From Bog-473 sp963804055 (lineage in GTDB: Bacteria; Actinomycetota; Acidimicrobiia; Acidimicrobiales; RAAP-2): DNA of 64,000 nucleotides. Below, in pieces: positions 34,997 through 43,629 of the stretch. Position 1 is the first letter of the stretch. Each line of letters opens with the position of its first letter. Where the stretch lies: the NCBI GenBank assembly GCA_963804055.1, contig CAWDOU010000004.1, positions 1 to 64,000 of the forward strand, read 5' to 3'. The notes below the pieces were generated by a model that had not been told where the DNA came from, did not search any database, and was given only the letters and a program-made list of their open reading frames with translations. Made by a program: the position numbers and the translations under genes.

Positions 34997-35896
34997 TCAG
35001 CTCCCGGCAGGGTGCTCCCCACGCGCCGCGTGGCGCGCCGCCACGTCTTCGGGGTCGCGACTCCCGGCGGGCACGTCCTCGTCGTCCTGCAGCACGCCGG
35101 CCAGCATGTCGGCCGCCGAACCGGGGAGGAGGAGCTGCTCCTGATAGATGGTGGCGCCGAGCGCGCCGCTGCGGTCCCGCAACGAGCCGTGGTAGGCGCC
35201 GCGCGCGCTGCGTGCCTTGACCGGTCGCAGGTCGACCAGCACCCACTCGTCGGCACGGATGTCCTCTTGGAACCACACGGAATGGTCGATGGAGGGGCCA
35301 CCCCGCCCGACGAGCTTGCGGTCCTGCTGGCCGAAGCCCGTCCCGAGGTCGGACAGATAGGTGAGTCCGGCCCGGTGCAGGAGCGGATCGTCCCCAAGCG
35401 AGACGGCGGACTTGACCCACAGGCAGTCGGTGAACACGCCCTTGAGGAAGTCGGTCGGTGTCACGGGACGCACGTCGAGCAGCGGGTTCCACCCGCCGTT
35501 GGCGATGTCGTCCGGCGGGGGCACATCCCGGCGGGGCGCGTCGTCGAACCGGGTGCCGTCGCTCTCCACGTGGAACGACGTCACCATGGAGAAGATGACT
35601 TCACCGTCCTGAATGGCCACCACACGCCGGGCGGAGAAGGAGCGCCCGTCCCGGTCCCGGTCCACCTCCAGAATGACGGGGATGTCGCTCCGGCCGGCCC
35701 GGAGGAAGTAGCCGTGGAACGAGTGCGGCAGCCGGCCCGGCTCGACCGTCGCCGCGGCAGCCAGGAGACATTGCGCCGCCACCTGCCCGCCGAAGAGGGT
35801 GCGACGGGGGCCGTAGTTGGCGTTGCGACCGCGGAACAGGTCCTTGTCGACCCGCTCCAGGGTGAGCAGGGAGCGCAGATCGGCGGCCAGGTCCAT
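34997..35896 (-). CDS. tesB: acyl-CoA thioesterase II (TesB-like)
   Basis: 299 residues from the ATG at 35896; a TTG two codons earlier is possible. It is a double hot-dog thioesterase: NANYGPRRTLFGGQVAAQCL then LPHSFHGYFLRAGRSDIPVI in the first half and SIDHSVWFQEDIRADEWVLV in the second. The Asp of SIDHSVWF corresponds to the TesB catalytic Asp, and the first half keeps FGGQV. It hydrolyses acyl-CoAs to free acids, probably relieving CoA sequestration during catabolism. It ends 88 bp upstream of the fused dehydrogenase start on the same strand, but that gene has its own promoter element. Confidence 0.92.
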   Translation of the reverse strand: MDLAADLRSLLTLERVDKDLFRGRNANYGPRRTLFGGQVAAQCLLAAAATVEPGRLPHSFHGYFLRAGRSDIPVILEVDRDRDGRSFSARRVVAIQDGEVIFSMVTSFHVESDGTRFDDAPRRDVPPPDDIANGGWNPLLDVRPVTPTDFLKGVFTDCLWVKSAVSLGDDPLLHRAGLTYLSDLGTGFGQQDRKLVGRGGPSIDHSVWFQEDIRADEWVLVDLRPVKARSARGAYHGSLRDRSGALGATIYQEQLLLPGSAADMLAGVLQDDEDVPAGSRDPEDVAARHAARGEHPAGS

Positions 35897-35971
35897 GCTC
35901 AAGCCTGCGCAGGGCGGCGGCCCCAGGGCAAGTGGACCGGTCTGCCGCCTACTGCGCTAGACAGGCGAGCG

Positions 35972-36849
35972 ATGCCCAGGGACATCAGAGAACTGCTCGA
36001 CGATCCCGACGCGTACGCCGCCGAGCTGCGCCGGCGCTGGGGCGGCTTGCTGAGCTACCGCTACATCGGCCGGCAGTGGTCGTCCATGGACGTCGGACCC
36101 GCCGACGACACCGTCACGATCCGCCGCGACATGCGCAGCCCCACGGGTGCCATCCTCCTCGCCGTCCTGGGCATCGCCGCGCCCGAGGGCGGTGGCAGGA
36201 GCGACTTGGAGGCGGTGCCAAACCCGGTGATCCACTCCTGCCAGGTCCTCGATCCGGGACGGGACGTCCGCCGCATCGCGGTGGAGTCCGAGGTCGTCAA
36301 GCAGGGCAGGCGGATGGGCTTCAGCCGTTCGCGCATTGTCGATGCCGACCGGCCGAACCGGGTGCTGGCGCTGACGCAGGGTCAGGGTGTGAGCATCGGC
36401 ACGCCGCCCGCCGGGCTCGACAAGATGCAGGTCGAGCCGATCATCGTCGAGGACGGCCCCGATCTTCCTCCCCTGTGGCAGGTCTTCGGCGCCGCACGCC
36501 GCGCCGACGGTCACTGGGCGTTGCCGGTGCTCTCGTCGGAGGTCGCCTCGCCCGACGCGGCGTTGCACCTCGGCCCGCAGTTCATCCTGTTGGAGACGGC
36601 GGCCTTGGACGCGGCCGCCGGCGCACCGGTCGCCACAGCCGATCGCGTCGAAGCGCTCTCCTCGCACGTGATGTTCCTCGCCCGGGGCAAGGTCGGTCCT
36701 TTCCGCGCCGACACGGAGACGATCAGCGGGCCCGACGGGAGGCGACGGCGACGGCGACGGCGATGGCGGTGCGGGTCGTCCTTCATGACGAAGGCGACGG
36801 GGACCGCGCCGTGACCGCAGCTTCCTACCAGTTCCGGTTGGTGACGTAG
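35972..36849 (+). CDS. thioesterase-like (hot-dog fold) protein, C-terminus shifted in a simple repeat
   Basis: The ATG at 35972 opens MPRDIRELLDDPDAYAAELR. The body (RQWSSMDVGPADDTVTIRRD; NPVIHSCQVLDPGRDVRRIA; SHVMFLARGKVGPFRADTET) looks like a double hot-dog thioesterase-family protein, but I cannot assign a substrate. The frame as given ends at 36814 after an improbable run of eight Arg. A shift in the GGCGAC repeat (36738-36768) restores a sensible end, MAVRVVLHDEGDGDRAV then TAASYQFRLV, finishing at 36849. Either the repeat slips or the base count there is wrong. It is divergent from the tesB gene and lies 75 bp from it, which suggests related functions. Confidence 0.7.
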
Positions 36850-36888
36850 CGAGCGGCGGCTCTGGTCGGACGCGCCGAGCTGATGCCG

Positions 36889-37971
36889 TCAGCCTGCCGC
36901 GTTCCGTCCGGCGCCACGCCGGTCGTCCCGGACCGCCCGGACCCACTCGGCCCACGTCTCGATACGGCGCCAGAACAGCTCCCGCGTCCCCGCGAAGTTG
37001 TGCATGTGTGCCATGCGCGGGCACACGAAGAGGTCGACACTGGCCGCCGACTCGTACGCCCGCGGCTCCCCCCGCGGATCGACAAGGACGTCGCGCTCGC
37101 CCAACGCGACGAGGACGGGCGCTCGGATGGCGGCCGCCTCGGCCAGCGTGGAGCCGGGCGCCAGGCACCACAGGACAGCCGTGCCCGGGATGGTGGCGGA
37201 TCCCCACGGCGGAAGGTGGCCGTGCCGGGCGGGGTAGTCCTCCATGTCCCGCCGCACGACGGCCGGGTCGACGTCGTCGAAGTGGAAGGGCCATGCCATC
37301 GGTTGCGCATCGGGTGGCAGCGCCACCGCCGGCTCCGCGCCCGCCCGTTCCGCCGCCTCCGCCAGCGCCGGCCCGTTGGTCAAGATGCCTTCGGAGAGCT
37401 GCGTGTCGCGCGGGACCCAGGGGAAGGTGAGGGGCGGCGAGCCCGGAGCGGTCGGCGGCTGCGTCCGCAGCGGGCTGTAGCCGAGGATGCCGACCCCGTC
37501 GTACCCGTGGTGCCGTCCCTGCTGCACGATGGTGAAGGCACCACCCATCGACTGTCCGATGCCGATGGTGAGCGCGTCGGCCACCGGGTCGAGCCGGTCC
37601 ATGAGGGTGCCCGCCGCCAGCTGCTGCCTCACTTCGGCCTCGGCGGCCTCACTGGCCGCGATGACGGGTGCGAACGTCAGCCGATCGGAATCGTGCAGCG
37701 AGCTCTCGCCCACGCCGAGGTGGTCGACGGAGACGAAGATCCACCCGCGTTCCGCGTGCCAGCTGGCCTGGGCGCCGGGTCCGGGACCGGGCAGGTCCTC
37801 GGTGTAGTACCCGCGGCTGTAGCCGGCTCCCGGCTTGGCGAAGCAGACCACGGGCGCATCCGGGAGCGGCGCCTCGGGCGCGGTGACGGTGAGCGCGATA
37901 TGGGCCGGCTCTCCCAGTCCGGCTGCCTCCGTGACGTCGATCCGCAGGTCGACCGACCGCACCGGTGTCAC
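36889..37971 (-). CDS. alpha/beta hydrolase
   Basis: 360 residues from a GTG at 37971 (AGGGGA upstream). The nucleophile elbow is GIGQSMGGAF (Ser about 141). An oxyanion/strand segment VVCFAKPGAGYSRGYYTED and FVSVDHLGVGESS precede it. The C-terminal acid and His are suggested by LVALGERDVLVDP and MAHMHNFAG. This is the common serine esterase/hydrolase fold with a cap domain. The catabolic setting suggests ester, lactone or thioester cleavage, but the substrate is unknown. It is 46 bp downstream of the HSD10-like dehydrogenase gene on the same strand, so the two are probably co-transcribed. Confidence 0.9.
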   Translation of the reverse strand: MTPVRSVDLRIDVTEAAGLGEPAHIALTVTAPEAPLPDAPVVCFAKPGAGYSRGYYTEDLPGPGPGAQASWHAERGWIFVSVDHLGVGESSLHDSDRLTFAPVIAASEAAEAEVRQQLAAGTLMDRLDPVADALTIGIGQSMGGAFTIVQQGRHHGYDGVGILGYSPLRTQPPTAPGSPPLTFPWVPRDTQLSEGILTNGPALAEAAERAGAEPAVALPPDAQPMAWPFHFDDVDPAVVRRDMEDYPARHGHLPPWGSATIPGTAVLWCLAPGSTLAEAAAIRAPVLVALGERDVLVDPRGEPRAYESAASVDLFVCPRMAHMHNFAGTRELFWRRIETWAEWVRAVRDDRRGAGRNAAG

Positions 37972-38017
37972 GACGTCCCCTCGCTCCTGTCCGTCCTGCT
38001 CCGACGCCCGGTCGTCC

Positions 38018-38776
38018 CTACTTGGGGGCGAAGCGCGTGCCGGCGTCGAGCCGGATGCACAGACCGTTGAGCATCGGGTTCTCCACGATCGCCACGGCGA
38101 GCTTGCCGTACTCTTCGGGCCGGCCCAGCCGCTTGGGGAACGCTGCGTCCTTGGTCAACGTGGCGGCGAACTCGTCGGGGATGCCCTCGGTGAGGCCGGT
38201 GGCGAAGAGGCTCGGCGCGATGGCCATGGCGCGGATGCCCAGGCTGCCCAGGTCCCGGGCCATGGTGAACACCATGCCGACGATGCCCGACTTGGCGGCG
38301 GCGTAGGCCACCTGGCCGATCTGCCCTTCGTAGGCGGCGATGGAGGCGGTGTCGATCATGACGCCGCGCTCGCCGTCCTCCGGGTCGTTGGTCGACATGT
38401 GGAAGGCCTGCAGGCGGTTGAGGTTGAACGTACCGATCAGGTTCAGCTCGATGGTCTGGCGGAAGGTGTCCAGCGGGTGCGGGCCGTCCTTGCTCAGCGT
38501 GCGCTTGGCGGCGCCCCCGCCGGCGGTGTTCACCGCGATGTGCAGCCCTCCGAGTGCATCGACCGCGTCGGCCAGAGCGGTCTCGGTCTGGACCTCATCG
38601 AGGATGTTCACCTCGTGGAACGTGCCCCCGAGCTCCTTGGCGACTTCGGCTCCGGCGGTGTTCGGCAGGTCGAGGATGGCGATGTCGGCGCCCTTCTCGC
38701 GCAGCAACTCGGCTGACGCCTTTGCCATTCCCGACGCGCCACCGACGATGACGGCTTTCTTGCCCTGAATCTCCAC
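38018..38776 (-). CDS. short-chain dehydrogenase, 3-hydroxyacyl-CoA/17beta-hydroxysteroid dehydrogenase type 10-like
   Basis: 252 residues from a GTG at 38776 (AGAGG upstream). The cofactor motif is VGGASGMAKASAELL, Asp of AILDLP suggests NAD preference, and the catalytic Ser and YxxxK are in TASIAAYEGQIGQVAYAAAK. The pattern TASIAAYEGQ, GIVGMVFTMARDLGSLGIR, FPKRLGRPEEYGKL and VENPMLNGLCIRLD follows human HSD10 closely. HSD10 oxidises 3-hydroxyacyl-CoAs and 17beta-hydroxysteroids, so this gene can supply the hydroxyacyl-CoA dehydrogenase step otherwise missing here. It is divergent from the crotonase at 38947, with a shared palindromic element between them. Confidence 0.93.
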   Translation of the reverse strand: MEIQGKKAVIVGGASGMAKASAELLREKGADIAILDLPNTAGAEVAKELGGTFHEVNILDEVQTETALADAVDALGGLHIAVNTAGGGAAKRTLSKDGPHPLDTFRQTIELNLIGTFNLNRLQAFHMSTNDPEDGERGVMIDTASIAAYEGQIGQVAYAAAKSGIVGMVFTMARDLGSLGIRAMAIAPSLFATGLTEGIPDEFAATLTKDAAFPKRLGRPEEYGKLAVAIVENPMLNGLCIRLDAGTRFAPK

Positions 38777-38900
38777 GAGGTGTTCCTCTCCATTTGCTCC
38801 GACCCAGCTGCCTGCCGGCTGTCGGATTGTCTGTAGTCGATTTGGTCGTGTGTGATGCTGTCGGCCGCGCGCCCAGGCCGCAAACCGGAACGTGCGATAG

Positions 38901-38920
38901 AAAAGGATACTCTTTATTCC
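38901..38920. promoter_or_regulatory. shared palindromic operator/promoter element, copy 6 (divergent)
   Basis: AAAAGGATACTCTTTATTCC lies between the divergent HSD10-like and crotonase genes. GATACT at 38906-38911 serves the plus strand; on the minus strand the site reads TATCCT, a TANNNT -10. It is an imperfect inverted repeat (AAAG/CTTT arms). Confidence 0.6.
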
Positions 38921-38946
38921 GACCGACCACTCCGTCTGGGGGATCA

Positions 38947-39723
38947 ATGGACCGCGAGACCATCCTGTTCGAGGTTGCCGACAACATCGCAACCATCACG
39001 CTGAACCGGCCGGACAGCCTGAACTCCTTCAACAACGCCATGGCTGCCGACATGCAGTGGGCCTGGGAGACCGTGCGGGACACGGACGAGATCTACTGCG
39101 TGGTGCTCCAGGCGAACGGCGACCGGGCCTTTTGCACCGGCGTGGACATCGGGGGAGGGGAGCTGTGGTTCATGAAGGAGAACTCCTGGAACAGCTTCGA
39201 CCCCGGCGAGACACTGAGCCCGAAGCTGCACCACAAGGTGTGGAAGCCAGTGGTCACCGCGGTGCACGGATTCTGCGCCGGCGGGGCCCAGTACTTCTTG
39301 AACGAATCGGACATCATCATCTGCTCCGAGGACGCACTGTTCTTCGATCCCCATGCCAATGTCGGGATCGTCAGTTCGCTGGAGCCCGTCGGCATGCTGC
39401 ACCGCGGCGTGCCGCTCGGGGACGTCCTGCGCTGGGCGCTCATGGGGAACGAGGAGCGCATCACGGCCGAGACGGCGCTGCGCCTCGGCCTCGTGACCGA
39501 GATCGTGACGCGCGACGCCCTGCGGGACCGGGCTCGCGAGATCGCACTGTCGATCGCGCGGCGCAATCCCAAGGCGATTCAGGGAACGATCCGGGCCATC
39601 TGGGAGTCGCTGGACCTGACCCGGACGGCCGCTTTGCAGAACGGCTTCTCCTACACGCTGATCGGCAACTACCCGTCGAATCCACCCGCGCCGCGGGACA
39701 AGTCCGAGACCAAGTACCGCTGA
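38947..39723 (+). CDS. crotonase-family protein, catalytic Glu region altered
   Basis: 258 residues from the ATG at 38947 (GGGGGA upstream). Crotonase landmarks are NIATITLNRPDSLNSFNNAM, the oxyanion-hole segment NGDRAFCTGVDIGGGE, and AVHGFCAGGAQYFLNESDII. In standard hydratases the next block reads like LPExxLGLxPG. Here it is FFDPHANVGIVSSLEPVGML, so the usual catalytic Glu is not in place and His or Asp residues occupy the area. It may be an isomerase, a hydrolase or a retro-aldol type crotonase rather than a hydratase. It is preceded by its own palindromic element and followed by a strong hairpin. Confidence 0.88.
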   Translation: MDRETILFEVADNIATITLNRPDSLNSFNNAMAADMQWAWETVRDTDEIYCVVLQANGDRAFCTGVDIGGGELWFMKENSWNSFDPGETLSPKLHHKVWKPVVTAVHGFCAGGAQYFLNESDIIICSEDALFFDPHANVGIVSSLEPVGMLHRGVPLGDVLRWALMGNEERITAETALRLGLVTEIVTRDALRDRAREIALSIARRNPKAIQGTIRAIWESLDLTRTAALQNGFSYTLIGNYPSNPPAPRDKSETKYR

Positions 39724-39847
39724 CCCCTGCTGGCTCCGGACCTGAACTCCCAGCAGGCGCGGCTTTCTGAGGATCGACAGAATTCTTCGCTCATCACCGA
39801 GACGGAGAGAGTCGTCGAATTGCACCAGACTGTCGTGACAACGCGCC

Positions 39848-39873
39848 GGGCGGACCGGGTCCGCCCTTCCTTA
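39848..39873 (+). terminator. hairpin terminator-like structure after the crotonase gene
   Basis: GGGCGGA (39848-39854) and TCCGCCC (39860-39866) form a 7-bp GC-rich stem with a 5-nt loop (CCGGG), followed by TTCCTTA. It sits about 125 bp after the crotonase stop. A -10-like TATGCT (39872-39877) for the downstream amidohydrolase begins immediately after it. Confidence 0.5.
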
Positions 39874-39941
39874 TGCTGCACGAAGACAGGAAGACCGGGA
39901 TCGCCCGGCCGGCGACGTCGAGCGAGGTCCAAGGGGGACAC

Positions 39942-41240
39942 GTGAACATCAACGACATGGTTCTGGTCAGCGTCGACGACCACGTGGTCGAGCCGCCGGA
40001 TCTCTTCAAGGATCGCCTGCCCAAGAAGTACGCCGACCTGGCTCCACAATTCCTCACCAAGGAAGACGGGACCAACGTCTGGAGCTACGAGGGCACCGAG
40101 ATCGGCAACGTCGCCCTCAACGCCGTGGCGGGCCGGCCCAAGGACGAGTACGGCATTGAGCCCACCTCCTTCAGCGACATTCGCCCCGGCTGTTACGACG
40201 TGAACGAACGGGTGAAGGACATGAACGCCAACGGCGTGCTCGGCGCGCTCTGCTTCCCGTCCTTCCCGCAGTTCTGCGGCCAGCTCTTCGCCCGGACCGA
40301 GGACAAGGACGTGGCGCTGGCCATGATCCAGGCCTACAACGACTGGCATGTCGACGAATGGTGCGGCTCGCACCCCGGGCGCTTCATTCCGCTCGCCCTG
40401 CCGGCCATCTGGGACCCCGAGGTCATGGCAGCCGAGGTCCGGCGGATGGCGGCCAAGGGTGTCCACGCGGTGACCTTCTCCGAGAACCCCTCCAAGCTCG
40501 GCTGGCCCAGCCTGCACTCCGACCACTGGGACCCCTTCTGGGAGGCCTGCAGCGACGAGCGGGTCGTGGCCTGCATGCACATCGGCTCGTCCTCGCAGAT
40601 GGTGATCACCTCACCCGACGCCCCCATCGACTGCCTGATCACACTGACACCCATCAACATCGTCCAGGCCGCCACGGACCTCATCTGGTCGTCGGTCTTC
40701 CGTCGTTTCCCCGATGTGCGGGTGGCCCTGTCCGAGGGCGGGATCGGTTGGATCCCGTACTTCCTCGAGCGCATCGACTACCAGTACAAGCAGCACCACA
40801 CCTGGACCGGCCAGGACTTCGGGGAGAAGCTGCCGAGCGAGGTCTTCGACGAGCACGTGCTGACGTGCTTCATCGATGACCGCTTCGGAGTGGCGAGCCG
40901 CGAGTTCCTGAACATGGACAACGTGATGTGGGAGTGCGACTACCCGCACTCCGACTCGACCTGGCCGTTCTCTCCGGAGGAACTGGGTCTGTATCTCGAA
41001 GGCGTCAGCGATCACGACATCGATCGCATGACGCATCGCAACGCCATGCGCCACTTTGCCTACGACCCGTTCTCAGTCCTCGGGGGACGCGAGAAGTGCA
41101 CGGTCGGGGCCCTGCGGGAGCACGCGGCCGGCCACGACGTGTCGGTGCGCTCGACGAGGCCCAAGGACAAGGTCACGGGCGTGATCAAGTCCTCCGACCT
41201 GAGCAAGGCCGTCAAGCGCACGCCGGCTCCCGCGCACTAA
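39942..41240 (+). CDS. amidohydrolase-2 (ACMSD-like) metal-dependent hydrolase/decarboxylase
   Basis: 432 residues from a GTG at 39942, 4 nt after AAGGGGG. The barrel begins VLVSVDDHVVEPPDLFKDRL; the first His-x-His of classic members is replaced by Asp-His here (DDHVVEP), as in many actinobacterial homologues. Further metal-site regions are GRFIPLALPAIWDPE, VACMHIGSSSQ with a His, LSEGGIGWIPYFLERIDYQY and WECDYPHSDSTWP with the final Asp. Members hydrolyse or decarboxylate carboxylic substrates, and many are found in aromatic or steroid catabolism. It is followed after 61 bp by a CaiB gene, which suggests a two-gene operon. Confidence 0.9.
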   Translation: MNINDMVLVSVDDHVVEPPDLFKDRLPKKYADLAPQFLTKEDGTNVWSYEGTEIGNVALNAVAGRPKDEYGIEPTSFSDIRPGCYDVNERVKDMNANGVLGALCFPSFPQFCGQLFARTEDKDVALAMIQAYNDWHVDEWCGSHPGRFIPLALPAIWDPEVMAAEVRRMAAKGVHAVTFSENPSKLGWPSLHSDHWDPFWEACSDERVVACMHIGSSSQMVITSPDAPIDCLITLTPINIVQAATDLIWSSVFRRFPDVRVALSEGGIGWIPYFLERIDYQYKQHHTWTGQDFGEKLPSEVFDEHVLTCFIDDRFGVASREFLNMDNVMWECDYPHSDSTWPFSPEELGLYLEGVSDHDIDRMTHRNAMRHFAYDPFSVLGGREKCTVGALREHAAGHDVSVRSTRPKDKVTGVIKSSDLSKAVKRTPAPAH

Positions 41241-41301
41241 TTCTTCCGGCACGCGGATCAATGCCAGCCCTGCCAACGCCAAGCAGACCAACTCCAGTCG
41301 C

Positions 41302-42525
41302 GTGAGCGGCCCGCTCGACGGCATCCGGGTTGTCGAGCTCGGGGTGTGGGTCGCCGGGCCGGGGGCCGGAGGGATCCTGGCCGACTGGGGGGCCGACGTC
41401 GTCAAGGTCGAGCCGCCCGAGGGCGACCCGTGCCGGACATTCCTCAACGTCCTGGGCGGTGATCTGCCGTCCAACCCCGTGTTCGAGCTGGACAACAGGG
41501 GCAAGCGCGCCATTGCCCTCGATCTCTCGAACGAGCGCGGCATCGAACTGGCGCATCAGTTGGTGGCCGAGGCGGATGTCTTCCTGACGAACTTGCGTCC
41601 GGCTGCCCTGGCGCGCATCGGACTCGGCCCGGACCAGGTGCACGAGCGCCATCCCAGCCTCGTCTACGCCATCATCACCGGCTACGGCCTGGAAGGTCCC
41701 GAAGCGGACCGTGGTGCCTACGACGTCGCCGCCTTCTGGTCGAGGGCAGGGATCGCCGAGGCATTGCGTGCCCCCGGCGGGCCGCTTCCTTTCCAGCGCG
41801 GCGGCATGGGAGACCACTCGGCCGCCATGACCTGCGCCGCCATGATCAGCGCCGCACTGGTCGAGCAAACCCGTACCGGTCGCGGTCAGGTCGTTTCCAC
41901 CTCCCTCATGCGCCAGGGCTGCTACACCATCGGTTTCGACCTCAACATCATGCTCATGTGGGGCCGCTCGCTCGACGTCGGGGTGCGCGAGACGATGTAC
42001 AGCCCGGTCGTGAACAACTACACGGCCGGCGACGGCCGCCCCTTCTGGATCGTCGGCCTGGAGGGCGACCGGCACTGGCCCGCCCTGGCCCGAGCCGTCG
42101 GGCATCCCGAATGGCTCACCGACGAGCGCTTCGCCACCCTCACCAGTCGGGCCATCAACGCCCGCGAGCTCATCAGCCTGCTCGACGAGATCTTCGCGTC
42201 CCGGCCGCTCGACGAATGGGCCGTGGCGTTCGACGCCGAACCCGAGCTCTTCTGGAGTCCGGTGAACACGATTGAGGGCGTGATCTCCGACGAGCAGTTC
42301 CTGGCGGCGAAGTCCGTGGTCGATGTGCCCGACGAGCAGAGCAGCATGCCCATGCTGGCGACACCGGCCGACTTCGACGGCGAGCCGCCCCGCCCCCGGT
42401 TCCGGGCCCCGCACGTCGGGGAGCACACCCGCGACATCCTGGCCGAGCTCAGGGTTCCCGCCGCCGAGATCGACGCGTTGGTCGCATCCGGGGTCGCCGT
42501 TGCGGAGGCTACAGGCGGCGCCTGA
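41302..42525 (+). CDS. CaiB/BaiF family CoA-transferase (class III)
   Basis: 407 residues from a GTG at 41302. Motifs are PLDGIRVVELGVWVAGPGAG, ILADWGADVVKVEPPEGDPC, LDNRGKRAIALDLSNERG and QRGGMGDHSAAMTCAAMISA; the Asp of GGMGDHSA is at the position of the aspartyl-CoA-forming residue of formyl-CoA transferases. It transfers CoA to a carboxylic acid, possibly the product of the upstream amidohydrolase. It converges with the LLM gene at 42566. Confidence 0.93.
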   Translation: MSGPLDGIRVVELGVWVAGPGAGGILADWGADVVKVEPPEGDPCRTFLNVLGGDLPSNPVFELDNRGKRAIALDLSNERGIELAHQLVAEADVFLTNLRPAALARIGLGPDQVHERHPSLVYAIITGYGLEGPEADRGAYDVAAFWSRAGIAEALRAPGGPLPFQRGGMGDHSAAMTCAAMISAALVEQTRTGRGQVVSTSLMRQGCYTIGFDLNIMLMWGRSLDVGVRETMYSPVVNNYTAGDGRPFWIVGLEGDRHWPALARAVGHPEWLTDERFATLTSRAINARELISLLDEIFASRPLDEWAVAFDAEPELFWSPVNTIEGVISDEQFLAAKSVVDVPDEQSSMPMLATPADFDGEPPRPRFRAPHVGEHTRDILAELRVPAAEIDALVASGVAVAEATGGA

Positions 42526-42565
42526 CCCGACGGCGGCGGCGAAAGGAGCCGCTGAGTGAGACCTG

Positions 42566-43531
42566 CTACGACGCCGCCGCCGAGACCGCCGCCGCGGCCT
42601 CCAGGTAGGGCCAGGCAACGTCGCGCGGGATCCCACCGACCAAGGGCTGGAGACCGAGCGGGTTGCCGGCCCCCACGAGCTCCCGGGCCTCGGACGGGGT
42701 GATGATCTGGTAGGCGCCCTTCTCGGCGGCCAGTGCCGCGACGGTCGGCGCCCGCGAGATCGACACCGTGCCCTCCCTGTGCGCGTTCCACTGTGAGTAG
42801 CTGAGGGCGTCGAGGAGCAGGTACTCGCCGATCTCCGCCCATGCCCGTTCGGGGTCGTCCGCGACGAAGACCGTGTTGGGCACGCCGGGCGGCGCGAAGA
42901 ACGCGCCGGGTGCGTTGGCGCCCCCCTCGGCGCGATAGGCGCTCTCCAACGTGCTGTCGTGGGACTCGGCCATGAACATCAGGCCGAGTCGGCCCGCTCG
43001 TCGCGCTGCCACTTCGGTACCGCCCCCATAGGCCAACATCGGTCCGCCGGGTGTGAAGGGGAGCGGTGTGATCCTGACTGCCCGACCGTCGACGTCGACC
43101 TGCTCCCCCGACCACAGGCGCTGCAGCAAACCGATGCGTTCCTCGACAAGGTGGCCGCGGCCGCGGCGGTCGACGCCGAACATGTCGAATTCCTCGTCGC
43201 GGTAGCCGATCCCGACCACGTAGGACACGCGGCCCCGGCTGATCAGGTCGACCACGGCGAGATCCTCGGCGAGCTTCACGGGCTCGTACAACGCGAGGAG
43301 AAGCGCGGCGACGGTGATGGGCAGCGTGCTCGTCCTCGCCGCGATGGCGGACGCCAGTGGGACGGGCGACGGCAGGTACCCGTCGTCGGCTCCGTGATGC
43401 TGGCTGAGGATGGCCGCCAGCGCGCCCTTGTCCTCGGCCCATGCGCACATGTCGATGGTCGCCGCGTAGAGGTCGGCGCGAGCGGCCGGATCGGCGGTCG
43501 CCGACCGCTGGGAGAAGCGCATCGTGAACAT
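42566..43531 (-). CDS. LLM-class (luciferase-like) flavin-dependent oxidoreductase
   Basis: 321 residues from the ATG at 43531; an ATG three codons on is also possible. The TIM-barrel pattern of luciferase-like enzymes is clear: MCAWAEDKGALAAILSQHHG, LPITVAALLLALYEPVKLAE, DLAVVDLISRGRVSYVVGIG and RRGRGHLVEERIGLLQRLWS. The strand SYVVGIGYRDEEFDMFGVD is a family hallmark. These enzymes use reduced FMN or F420 to oxidise or oxygenate organic substrates. In actinobacteria the F420 type is common, but the cofactor cannot be read from the sequence by eye. It is divergent from the hydrolase at 43630. Confidence 0.9.
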   Translation of the reverse strand: MFTMRFSQRSATADPAARADLYAATIDMCAWAEDKGALAAILSQHHGADDGYLPSPVPLASAIAARTSTLPITVAALLLALYEPVKLAEDLAVVDLISRGRVSYVVGIGYRDEEFDMFGVDRRGRGHLVEERIGLLQRLWSGEQVDVDGRAVRITPLPFTPGGPMLAYGGGTEVAARRAGRLGLMFMAESHDSTLESAYRAEGGANAPGAFFAPPGVPNTVFVADDPERAWAEIGEYLLLDALSYSQWNAHREGTVSISRAPTVAALAAEKGAYQIITPSEARELVGAGNPLGLQPLVGGIPRDVAWPYLEAAAAVSAAAS

Positions 43532-43629
43532 GGGTGATGCGTAGCACGGGCCCTCCGAAGCCTCAAGCCTCGGCGACGCCGTATCCTCGGTGCCGCCGCC
43601 TGAGCGGCGCCGACCCAGGGAGGATCATC

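Noticed and set aside
32849..36814. A plus-strand open frame of 1321 codons
   Set aside because: Most of it is antisense to the fused acyl-CoA dehydrogenase and TesB genes, which have clear motifs and starts. Only the last part (from 35972) is a real gene in that frame. Long antisense frames are expected in GC-rich DNA.
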